From assembly GCF_011682055.1 (NCBI RefSeq), contig NZ_JAAQOM010000010.1, positions 186,001-250,000 on the forward strand: 64,000 bases of DNA. The letters are read 5' to 3'. Below are positions 46,104-52,945 of this stretch, one piece after another (within the stretch, counting starts at the first letter, position 1; each line of letters starts with the position of its first letter). The notes below the pieces were generated by a model. It was not told where the DNA came from. It ran no database searches and worked only from the letters and a program-made list of their open reading frames with translations. The position numbers were made by a program, and so were the translations under genes. The stretch comes from Telluria antibiotica (GTDB taxonomy: Bacteria; Pseudomonadota; Gammaproteobacteria; Burkholderiales; Burkholderiaceae_D).

Positions 46104-46183
46104 GGTGGGGCATGAAATGCGAGCCCACGCGAACGTTTGCGGCATGTTGGCGTTACGCGTGGGCACGGGGTGCCCACCCTACG
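46099..46183. repeat. REP/BIME-like element
   Basis: Two inverted units. The first is altered in its loop (GGTGGGGCATGAAATGCGAGCCC); the second is canonical. The leading CGTAGGG supplies the stop codon of puuD. Confidence 0.8.
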
Positions 46184-46235
46184 TCGTCGATACGTGCGTA
46201 GGCATGCGGTCCGCACACGTTTGATTTGTTTCGGC

Positions 46236-46262
46236 CGTAGGGTGGGCTCCCCGAGCCCACCA
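46236..46262. repeat. Single REP-like unit
   Basis: CGTAGGGTGGGCTCCCCGAG, then CCCACC, a single hairpin unit 24 bp beyond the end of the S9 peptidase gene. With the element at 46099-46183 it fills the 182-bp convergent gap. Confidence 0.8.
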
Positions 46263-46285
46263 AGCGTACGCGCACCGAAAACGGG

Positions 46286-48658
46286 TTATTTCAACGTGCG
46301 CTCGAACAGCTGGAAGATGCGCCGATACTCGTCATACCAGCTCTCCGGCTGCACGAACGAATGCTTCTCGAGCGGATACGGCGCCAGCTCCCAGTGGTCC
46401 TTCTTCAATTCGATCAGGCGCTCGGCCATGCGCACTGAGTCCTGGAAGAACACGTTGTCGTCGACCATGCCGTGCGCGATCAGCAGATGGCCCTTGAGGT
46501 TCTGCGCGTACTCGATCGGCGATGACGTCTTGTACGCTTCCGGATCGACGTCCGGCGTATTCAGGATGTTCGACGTGTACTCGTGGTTGTACGAGGTCCA
46601 GTCGGACACGGGACGCAGCGCGGCGCCGGCCTTGAAGACGTCGGGCGCGCGCAGCATGCCCATCAACGTCATGAAGCCGCCGTAGCTGCCGCCGTAGATG
46701 CCCACGCGGGCCGGGTCGCCCTGTTCGTTGGCGACCATCCAGTTCACGCCGTCGAGGTAGTCGTCCAGCTCCGGGTGGCCCATCTGGCGGTAGATCGCCG
46801 TGCGCCACTTGACGCCATACCCCTTCGATGCGCGGTAGTCCATGTCGAGGACGACGTAGCCGTTCTGCACGAGCAGGTTGTGGAACATCTGCTCGCGGAA
46901 GTACGGCGTGTAGCGCTGCGTGACGTTCTGCAGATAGCCCGCGCCGTGCACGAACATCACGACCGGATATTTTTTTCCGGCCTCCAGCTGCGCGGGGCGG
47001 TACAGCTTGGCCCAGATCGGCGCGCCGCCGTGCGTCGACGGCACCGTCACGAATTGCGGCTGGATCCACTCGTGCGCCTTGAATTCCGGCGTGCGCGTGT
47101 CGGTCAGGCGGACCGCGTCACCGCCGGACGACGGCAAGGTCGCGATCTGCGCCGGCAGGTACGGGCCGGAATAATGGACGAGCAGCTTCTTCTGGTCCGG
47201 CGACAGGCGGAAATCCTGCACGCCGGCCAGGCTGCTCACTTCGCGCGTGGCGCCGGCCGCGGCGTCGACAGCGCAGACTTCGTACGTGTGCGGCGCCTTG
47301 CGGTTGCACATCACCCAGGCCGTGCGGCCGTCGGCGGACCACGCCACGTCCGTCGCTTCCCACGCGCCTTGCGTGAGCGCGCGCGTGCGGCCGGCCGCGT
47401 CGCGCACGTACAGGTGCGAGTACCCGGTTTCTTCCGACAGATACCACAGCGTGCTGCCGTCCGGCAGCCAGCCGAAGTCGTTGTTGTCGTAGTTGATCCA
47501 GGCTTCGTCCGTCAGGCGGTGCACGGGTTTCAGGGCAGCGTGCGGCAGGTCGACGGTGGCGATCCAGCGGTCCTTGTTGTCGACGGCGCGCAGCTGCACG
47601 GCCGCGTTGCTGCCGTCCTGGCTCCACACGATGCCTTCGCCTTCGGAGCCGATCGTCACCGGCCGCAGGCCCTTCAGCGGCTCGAGCTTGTGCGCGGCAC
47701 GCAGCTGCGCCAGCGGGTCCGTCGCGATGCCGGGCAGGACGTCCAGCGCCAGGTCCTTCACGTCGTGCGTCGCCAGGTTGACGAGCTTGAGGCCCTGGCC
47801 CGCGGGCGCGTTGCGGCCCACGCGCGTGCGCTCTTCCGAGAATTCCTCGTAGCCGCTTTCCGTCACGTAGCGCGGCATCTTGCCCGCGCGGCCCTTGGGC
47901 GCATCCTTCGGACCCGTGACGACGAGCAGCCAGCGCCCGTCCGGCGACAGCGCGCTGTTCACGATGGCGATCCTGTCGCCGAGGTAGATCGGGGCCGGGG
48001 CGCGGGTCGGGTCGGCGCGGCGTTCCTGCTCGGCCTGGGCGCGCGCCGCGTCGCGCTCGTCCTTCTGGCGCTTCAGGATCGTGGACAGCCGCAGCTGCAT
48101 GTCGCGCAGCGCATCCGGTTCCGGCACGTTCGGGTCCTTGGCGGCGCGGGGCAGGGCGATCGGTGCCGGCACGCGCTCGTTGCGGTCCCATCCGAACCAG
48201 TCGTCGCCGATGCGGAACTGCACGCTGCGCTCGTCGGCTGAATACTGCACGGCCTGCACGGCCTGCACGGCCCCACCATGGCTGCGCGTGATCTGCACGA
48301 GCGCGCCGTTCCTGAGGTCGCGTTCGAACAGGTCGCCGTTGCGCACGACGACGGCGCGGGTGCGCGCACGGTTGTACAGCGTTTCCGGGGTGTCGAGCTT
48401 CGGGAGGTCGGCGTCTGCCACCTGCGCCGCGCGGCCGCCCCGGGCCGCATCGAGGCCCCACGTGTCGCGCAGCGGCGAGCCCGTGCGCTTCTGTTTGTAG
48501 AACACCTGCTTGCCGTCCCAGCTCCACCACGCCGCTTCGACGGGCGTGCCGATCCAGTCGGGGCTGGCCATCGCGTCGTCGAGGGTCACGGGTGTCGCGG
48601 CAAAAACAGGGGGCGCCAGCAGGGCGGCGAGAACGGCAAGAGAGGGAAGTCGCATCAT
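46286..48658 (-). CDS. S9 family peptidase (dipeptidyl-peptidase IV-like)
   Basis: 790 residues from the ATG at 48658; the alternative at 48718 would put 20 unlikely residues before the signal peptide (L-P-S-L-A-V-L-A-A-L-L-A, ending F-A-A). About 30-520 form a beta-propeller (W-S-W-D-G-K-Q-V-F-Y, W-L-P-D-G-S-T-L-W). The C-terminal alpha/beta-hydrolase has nucleophile Ser in G-G-S-Y-G-G-F, Asp in G-M-V-D-D-N-V and His in L-E-K-H-S-F. It is a periplasmic serine exopeptidase removing dipeptides, often after Pro. Monocistronic. Confidence 0.93.
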   Translation of the reverse strand: MMRLPSLAVLAALLAPPVFAATPVTLDDAMASPDWIGTPVEAAWWSWDGKQVFYKQKRTGSPLRDTWGLDAARGGRAAQVADADLPKLDTPETLYNRARTRAVVVRNGDLFERDLRNGALVQITRSHGGAVQAVQAVQYSADERSVQFRIGDDWFGWDRNERVPAPIALPRAAKDPNVPEPDALRDMQLRLSTILKRQKDERDAARAQAEQERRADPTRAPAPIYLGDRIAIVNSALSPDGRWLLVVTGPKDAPKGRAGKMPRYVTESGYEEFSEERTRVGRNAPAGQGLKLVNLATHDVKDLALDVLPGIATDPLAQLRAAHKLEPLKGLRPVTIGSEGEGIVWSQDGSNAAVQLRAVDNKDRWIATVDLPHAALKPVHRLTDEAWINYDNNDFGWLPDGSTLWYLSEETGYSHLYVRDAAGRTRALTQGAWEATDVAWSADGRTAWVMCNRKAPHTYEVCAVDAAAGATREVSSLAGVQDFRLSPDQKKLLVHYSGPYLPAQIATLPSSGGDAVRLTDTRTPEFKAHEWIQPQFVTVPSTHGGAPIWAKLYRPAQLEAGKKYPVVMFVHGAGYLQNVTQRYTPYFREQMFHNLLVQNGYVVLDMDYRASKGYGVKWRTAIYRQMGHPELDDYLDGVNWMVANEQGDPARVGIYGGSYGGFMTLMGMLRAPDVFKAGAALRPVSDWTSYNHEYTSNILNTPDVDPEAYKTSSPIEYAQNLKGHLLIAHGMVDDNVFFQDSVRMAERLIELKKDHWELAPYPLEKHSFVQPESWYDEYRRIFQLFERTLK

Positions 48659-48816
48659 CAGTCGGGTGGATAAATGAGGAACAGTTTGCTTTTCTTGGTC
48701 AGAATTGCAAAAAAGCATTCTATCTCAGCCGACAACGGTGCTGGGCGGAATCGCCGCACAAAAGACAACGCCCGGCCAATGCCGGGCGTCGGGAGACGTC
48801 GTTGCGCTGCCGTCGA

Positions 48817-48987
48817 TCAGGCGGCGTTTTTCGGGCGGGCGTATTCGCCCATCCACAGTTCGGTCGGCGCGTTCGCCAGCCACAGGTCGGCAGGGGCGGT
48901 GACGGTCGGGTTGCGCACGAAGATCACGATGCGGGTGATGACGGCGGCGGCGGCGATGGCGACGGTGAGGTATTCGATCGGGGTCAT
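48817..48987 (-). CDS. Small single-helix membrane protein (56 aa)
   Basis: 56 residues, opening M-T-P-I-E-Y-L-T-V-A-I and ending A-R-P-K-N-A-A. One transmembrane helix (about 6-24) is followed by a short soluble tail with W-L-A-N-A-P-T-E-L-W-M. AAGGAT lies 7 bp upstream of the ATG, and codon use follows the window's GC3 bias, which supports a real gene. It is 23 bp after the 82-residue gene and probably in one operon with it. No family recognised. Confidence 0.65.
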   Translation of the reverse strand: MTPIEYLTVAIAAAAVITRIVIFVRNPTVTAPADLWLANAPTELWMGEYARPKNAA

Positions 48988-49010
48988 GATTTTATCCTTG
49001 GATGATGGTA

Positions 49011-49259
49011 TTAGTGGGTCGACGATTTGCGTGCCATGTCGGCGGTCAGCGCGGAGGCGCAGAACGGGCCCAGGATCACGCGGTCCGCCACGGTGCGGTT
49101 GCGGGCGAAGGCGCCGCTGGCCGGCTGCGCGGCGTCGTGGGCGAACCAGCCGCCGTGTGCCGTATAGAGCTCGATCGCGAAAGCGCGGATCTTGCCGAAT
49201 GCGTCTGCCAGGTGGTGGCGCAGACCCTTGTCTGCCTGGGTGATCGTTGCGGTCGTCAT
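49011..49259 (-). CDS. Small hypothetical protein (82 aa)
   Basis: 82 residues. The ATG at 49259 is preferred because GGAG lies 6 bp upstream; an ATG six bases earlier abuts the same GGAG. The sequence is soluble and mostly helical (L-R-H-H-L-A-D-A-F-G-K-I-R-A-F), with a single Cys near the end. First of a two-gene operon with the 56-residue membrane protein. It is divergent from nasT with a 221-bp gap. Function unknown. Confidence 0.65.
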   Translation of the reverse strand: MTTATITQADKGLRHHLADAFGKIRAFAIELYTAHGGWFAHDAAQPASGAFARNRTVADRVILGPFCASALTADMARKSSTH

Positions 49260-49452
49260 GGTCATCTCCGGTGAGAAATCTGTCGTGTTGCGATGCAGTA
49301 TAGGGAGAACCGCGTCATAAATGAACTTTTGATTTGTGATGCTTCCCATTCGTTTTGTGAATATTTCTGTGAGATAACTATTGCGGATGTGCACTCCCGC
49401 GATTCGGTCCGTGAATATCTGACGCCGTCCTGATCGCCGCGCTCGGCAGTTA

Positions 49453-49468
49453 TGGCCCGAAACTTGCT
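49453..49468 (+). promoter_or_regulatory. Sigma-54 promoter of nasT
   Basis: TGGCCCGAAACTTGCT differs from TGGCACG-N4-TTGCW at one position. The predicted transcription start (near 49479) is 2 nt before the annotated ATG, so the message would be almost leaderless, or the real start is further in. A GTGCAC palindrome at 49390-49395 lies near -87. The rest of the gap upstream shows no other clear signal. Confidence 0.6.
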
Positions 49469-49480
49469 TGCCCCAAGGGC

Positions 49481-50122
49481 ATGAAATCGCCTTCCAAGGT
49501 CCAGCGCACGTTGCGCATCGTCGTCGTCAACACTGCGACGGATCACGTCACGGACGAGTCCGCGCGTGCCGCGCAGGCTCGGCGCAACACCGCGCTGCGC
49601 ATCGGCCTGCTGGAATCCGGCTACGACATCGTAGCCATGCTGCCGGCCGACATCTTCCTGCCCGAGCGGATCGCGCAGATCCAGCCGGACATGATCATCA
49701 TCGACAGCGAATCCGACGCGCGCGACGTGCTCGAGCACATCGTGATCGCCACGCGCGACGAGCCGCGCCCGATCGTGCTGTTCACGGACGACCAGACGCC
49801 GTCCAGCATGGACGCCGCGATCGACGCGGGCGTGACCGCGTACATCGTCGATGGCCTGCAGGCCGAGCGCGTGAAACCCGTGCTGGACGTGGCGCTGAAG
49901 CGCTTCCAGCGCGAGCAGAAGCTGCTGGACGAGTTGTCGGACACGCGCCGCCAGTTGGCCGACCGCAAGCTGATCGAGCGCGCCAAGGGCGTCCTGATGG
50001 CGCGCAACAAGCTGACGGAAGAAGAGGCCTACCAGCGGCTGCGCACGATGGCGATGAACAAGAAACTCAAGCTGGCCGAAGTGGCCCAGCGCATCCTGGA
50101 TGTCGAGGATCTCCTCGGGTAA
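49481..50122 (+). CDS. nasT: ANTAR-domain antitermination regulator NasT
   Basis: 213 residues. About 10-130 are a receiver-like domain (I-I-I-D-S-E-S-D with the Asp at the phosphorylation position). About 150-210 are the ANTAR RNA-binding domain (L-I-E-R-A-K-G-V-L-M-A, E-E-E-A-Y-Q-R-L-R, A-E-V-A-Q-R-I-L). NasT binds hairpins in the nitrate-operon leader and prevents termination; such hairpins are visible at 51494-51533. A TTG at 49511 with AAGGT upstream is an alternative start, given the sigma-54 promoter position. nasS follows after 14 bp. Confidence 0.94.
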   Translation: MKSPSKVQRTLRIVVVNTATDHVTDESARAAQARRNTALRIGLLESGYDIVAMLPADIFLPERIAQIQPDMIIIDSESDARDVLEHIVIATRDEPRPIVLFTDDQTPSSMDAAIDAGVTAYIVDGLQAERVKPVLDVALKRFQREQKLLDELSDTRRQLADRKLIERAKGVLMARNKLTEEEAYQRLRTMAMNKKLKLAEVAQRILDVEDLLG

Positions 50123-50136
50123 GAATAAGGAACAGC

Positions 50137-51312
50137 ATGGCACATGCCTTCGTGTCGGGATCGGACCGCCCGGAAAAGACCGTGATCAGGGCCGGCTTCA
50201 TGCCTCTGACGGATTGCGCGCCCCTCGTGATGGCGTCCGTGCTGGGGCTGGACGACAAATACGGTATCAAGCTGGACCTGTGCCGCCAGCACTCGTGGTC
50301 GGGCATGCGCGACCGCCTGCTGCAGGGCGAGACCGACGTGGCGCACGTCCTGTACGGCATGCTGTACGGCGTGGAGAACGGCATCGGCGGCGTGACCCGG
50401 CGCATGGCCGTGCTGATGAATTTGTCGCGCAACGGCCAGTCCATCACCCTCGCGCGCGCGCTCGCGCGCCAGGGCATCGCCGACCTCCCGCAACTGGCCG
50501 CCGCCGTCCGCAAGGGCGGGCGCCGCTTCGCCTTTGCCCACACCTTCCCCACGGGGAATCACGCGATGTTCCTCTATTACTGGCTGGCCGCCGGCGGCAT
50601 CGACCCGCTGCGCGACGTGCAGGCCGTGACCGTGCCGCCCAGCCAGATGGCCGTGAACCTCGCGGCGGGCCACATGGACGGCTTCTGCGCCGGCGAGCCG
50701 TGGAGCACCCGCGCGCTGCTGGACGGCAGCGGCTTCACGGCCGCCACGAGCCAGGACATCTGGCCCGACCACCCCGGCAAGGCGCTGGGCGCGACCGCGG
50801 CCTTCGTCGACGCCAATCCGCACGCGTGCCGCTCGCTGGTCGCGGCCGTGCTGGAAGCGGCGCGCTGGCTCGACGCGGCGGGCGAGAATCGCGACGCGGC
50901 CGCCGAGGTGCTGTCGAGTCCCGGCTACGTGAACGCCGACCGCCACGCCATCGCCGCGCGCCTGCACGGCGAGTACGAGAACGGCCTGGGACGGCGCTGG
51001 ATCGATCCCGACCCCGTCCGCTTCCACTCGGACGGCGAGGCCAACTTCCCCTACCTGTCCGACGGCATGTGGTTCATGACCCAGCACCGGCGCTGGGGCC
51101 TGCTGCGCGACGACGTCGACTACGCGGCCGTGGCCGCGCGCGTGAACCGCGTGGGCCTGTACCGCGAGGCCGCCGTGCTGGCCGGCGTGCCCGCACCTTC
51201 GAGCCTGACCCGCCGCTCCGTGCTCATGGACGGCAAGGTATGGGACGGCAGCGCGCCGGCCGCGTATGCGGCCGCCTTTCCCATCCGCCGTGTCGCCCTC
51301 GCCGGCGCCTAG
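50137..51312 (+). CDS. nasS: Nitrate/nitrite sensor NasS (NrtA/CmpA-like)
   Basis: 391 residues, related to periplasmic nitrate-binding proteins but without a signal peptide, as expected for a cytoplasmic sensor. Family parts: I-R-A-G-F-M-P-L-T-D-C-A-P-L-V at the start, H-T-F-P-T-G-N-H-A-M-F-L, and G-F-C-A-G-E-P-W. Without nitrate NasS holds NasT; ligand binding frees NasT to act on the leader. AAGGAA lies 6 bp before the ATG. Confidence 0.93.
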   Translation: MAHAFVSGSDRPEKTVIRAGFMPLTDCAPLVMASVLGLDDKYGIKLDLCRQHSWSGMRDRLLQGETDVAHVLYGMLYGVENGIGGVTRRMAVLMNLSRNGQSITLARALARQGIADLPQLAAAVRKGGRRFAFAHTFPTGNHAMFLYYWLAAGGIDPLRDVQAVTVPPSQMAVNLAAGHMDGFCAGEPWSTRALLDGSGFTAATSQDIWPDHPGKALGATAAFVDANPHACRSLVAAVLEAARWLDAAGENRDAAAEVLSSPGYVNADRHAIAARLHGEYENGLGRRWIDPDPVRFHSDGEANFPYLSDGMWFMTQHRRWGLLRDDVDYAAVAARVNRVGLYREAAVLAGVPAPSSLTRRSVLMDGKVWDGSAPAAYAAAFPIRRVALAGA

Positions 51313-51372
51313 CGCCTGCACCATGCCAAACGGGTGCGTCAGCGCGTGCCTCATTTGCGTGCGTTATTACCG

Positions 51373-51383
51373 TGCATGGTGCA
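51373..51383. promoter_or_regulatory. Possible NtrC half-site pair upstream of nitrate operon
   Basis: TGCATGGTGCA contains the strong half-site TGGTGCA and is centred near -85 of the sigma-54 start. A second strong half, TGCACCAT, lies at 51317-51324. Neither forms a full consensus site, so this is tentative. Confidence 0.4.
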
Positions 51384-51436
51384 CTGCAATGAAGCGGGAG
51401 ACCCGGGTAAATACGGTCTTATGAGGGAAAACCATC

Positions 51437-51452
51437 TGGCACGGGTCTTGCA
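51437..51452 (+). promoter_or_regulatory. Consensus sigma-54 promoter of the nitrate operon
   Basis: TGGCACGGGTCTTGCA agrees with the sigma-54 consensus at all defined positions. Transcription should start near 51463, giving a 150-nt leader before the transporter ATG. The leader carries the NasT-responsive attenuator. Confidence 0.8.
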
Positions 51453-51493
51453 CATAGGGAGGTAAGGGGTCAAAGGCGACCTCCCATCACAGC

Positions 51494-51533
51494 GCTGTCC
51501 CAACGGAGGGGCGGCAACAGGACAACGGCGTCC
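51494..51533 (+). promoter_or_regulatory. ANTAR-target RNA: two AnnGnn hexaloop hairpins
   Basis: Hairpin 1 (51494-51515) has an 8-bp stem GCUGUCCC/GGGGCGGC closed by loop AACGGA. Hairpin 2 (51520-51533) has a 4-bp stem GGAC/GUCC with loop AACGGC. Both loops have A at position 1 and G at position 4, the pattern recognised by ANTAR proteins, and the linker is 4 nt. An alternative stem, GGGAGGT (51457-51463) with ACCTCCC (51479-51485), lies just upstream. NasT is the expected ligand. Confidence 0.8.
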
Positions 51534-51596
51534 GCTGCACCGCACACGCGATTCCCATTCGCGGCCGCGGTACGCAGCGGGCGCCTTTTCGTTTTT
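51527..51596 (+). terminator. Attenuator terminator overlapping hairpin 2
   Basis: GGCGTCCGCTGC (51527-51538) pairs over all 12 positions (one G-U) with GCAGCGGGCGCC (51574-51585), followed by TTTTCGTTTTT. An inner CGCG stem lies in the loop. The 5' arm covers the loop end and 3' strand of hairpin 2, so hairpin 2 and terminator cannot coexist. NasT bound to the hairpins would therefore prevent termination. Confidence 0.85.
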
Positions 51597-51613
51597 AAGA
51601 AGGGAAGAAAAAC

Positions 51614-52909
51614 ATGGCCGGCAAAGCAAACAGCATCAAGCTATTCTCCTTTGATACGCCCCCGATGCGCGCGTTCCACCTGACCTGGGTGGCCTTCTTC
51701 GTCTGCTTTTTCGCCTGGTTTGCCTGCGCACCGCTGATGCCGGTGATTAAAGGCGAGTTCCACCTGTCCGTCGGCCAGATCGCCGACATCAACATCGCCG
51801 CCGTCGCCATCACGATCATCGTGCGCCTGATCGTCGGCCCGCTGTGCGACCGCTTCGGCCCGCGCAAGACCTACACCGGCCTGCTGGCACTGGGCGCGAT
51901 CCCCGTGCTGGGCGTCGCCATGTCGCAGAGCTATGAGAGCTTCCTGCTGTTCCGCCTCGGCATCGGTGCCGTCGGCGCCAGCTTCGTGATCACCCAGTAC
52001 CACACCTCGGTGATGTTCGGCCCGAAGGTCGTCGGCACCGCGAACGCGGCGTCGGCCGGCTGGGGCAACAGCGGCGGCGGCGTCGCGCAAGCCACGATGC
52101 CGCTGCTGATGGGCGCCGTGATCATGCTGGGCGTGAACGAGACGATGGGCTGGCGCGTCGCGCTGCTGGTGCCGGGCGTGCTGATGCTGATCATGTCCGT
52201 CGTCTACTACAAATTCACGCAGGACTGCCCGGAAGGTAACTTCACGGAACTGCGCGCCGCCGGCGTGCCGTTCGAATCGGGCGGCAAGGGCGGCTGGGCG
52301 AGCTTCTTCGAAGCCTGCCGCAACTACCGCGCCTGGCTGCTGTTCATCACCTACGGCGCCTGCTTCGGCATCGAACTGTTCATCCACAACGTCGCCGCCA
52401 CCTATTACGTCGACCACTTCGGCCTGTCGCTGAAAGCGGCCGGGATGGCCGCCGGCAGCTTCGGCCTGCTGGCCCTGTTCGCCCGTGCCCTCGGCGGCTG
52501 GATCTCGGACAAGGCGGCCGCGCGCGGCGACCTGAATTCCCGCGTGAACCTGCTGTTCATCCTGATGATCGGCGAGGGCCTTGGCCTGCTGTGGTTCTCG
52601 CAGACCACCAGCGTCACGATGGCCATCGTCGCCATGCTGGCTTTCGGCCTGTGCACCCACATGGCCTGCGGTTCGACCTATGCGCTGGTGCCGTTCGTCA
52701 GCCGCAAGGCGCTGGGCGGCGTGGCCGGCATCGTCGGCGCGGGCGGCAACGTCGGCGCCGTGCTGGCCGGCTTCCTGATGAAGGCGACCGGAGACGTGCG
52801 CCAGACCCTGATGATCCTCGGCGGCGCCGTCCTCGTCGCGGCGCTGTGCGCGATCGGTGTGCGCTTCTCGCTCGCCGCCCCCGAAACGCCGGCACCCGCA
52901 GCCGCCTGA
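51614..52909 (+). CDS. Nitrate/nitrite transporter (NNP family, MFS)
   Basis: 431 residues, 12 transmembrane helices. The nitrate signature G-W-G-N-S-G-G-G-V occurs in TM5, and R-L-I-V-G-P-L-C-D-R-F-G-P-R is the MFS loop. Single NNP transporter of the NarK/NasA assimilatory type. AAGGGAAG lies upstream of the ATG, 18 bp past the attenuator T-run. First structural gene of the assimilatory operon; called narK or nasA depending on species. Confidence 0.94.
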   Translation: MAGKANSIKLFSFDTPPMRAFHLTWVAFFVCFFAWFACAPLMPVIKGEFHLSVGQIADINIAAVAITIIVRLIVGPLCDRFGPRKTYTGLLALGAIPVLGVAMSQSYESFLLFRLGIGAVGASFVITQYHTSVMFGPKVVGTANAASAGWGNSGGGVAQATMPLLMGAVIMLGVNETMGWRVALLVPGVLMLIMSVVYYKFTQDCPEGNFTELRAAGVPFESGGKGGWASFFEACRNYRAWLLFITYGACFGIELFIHNVAATYYVDHFGLSLKAAGMAAGSFGLLALFARALGGWISDKAAARGDLNSRVNLLFILMIGEGLGLLWFSQTTSVTMAIVAMLAFGLCTHMACGSTYALVPFVSRKALGGVAGIVGAGGNVGAVLAGFLMKATGDVRQTLMILGGAVLVAALCAIGVRFSLAAPETPAPAAA

Positions 52910-52945
52910 ACCACATACACGTCGTAGCAAGCAAGGAGTCGCAAC

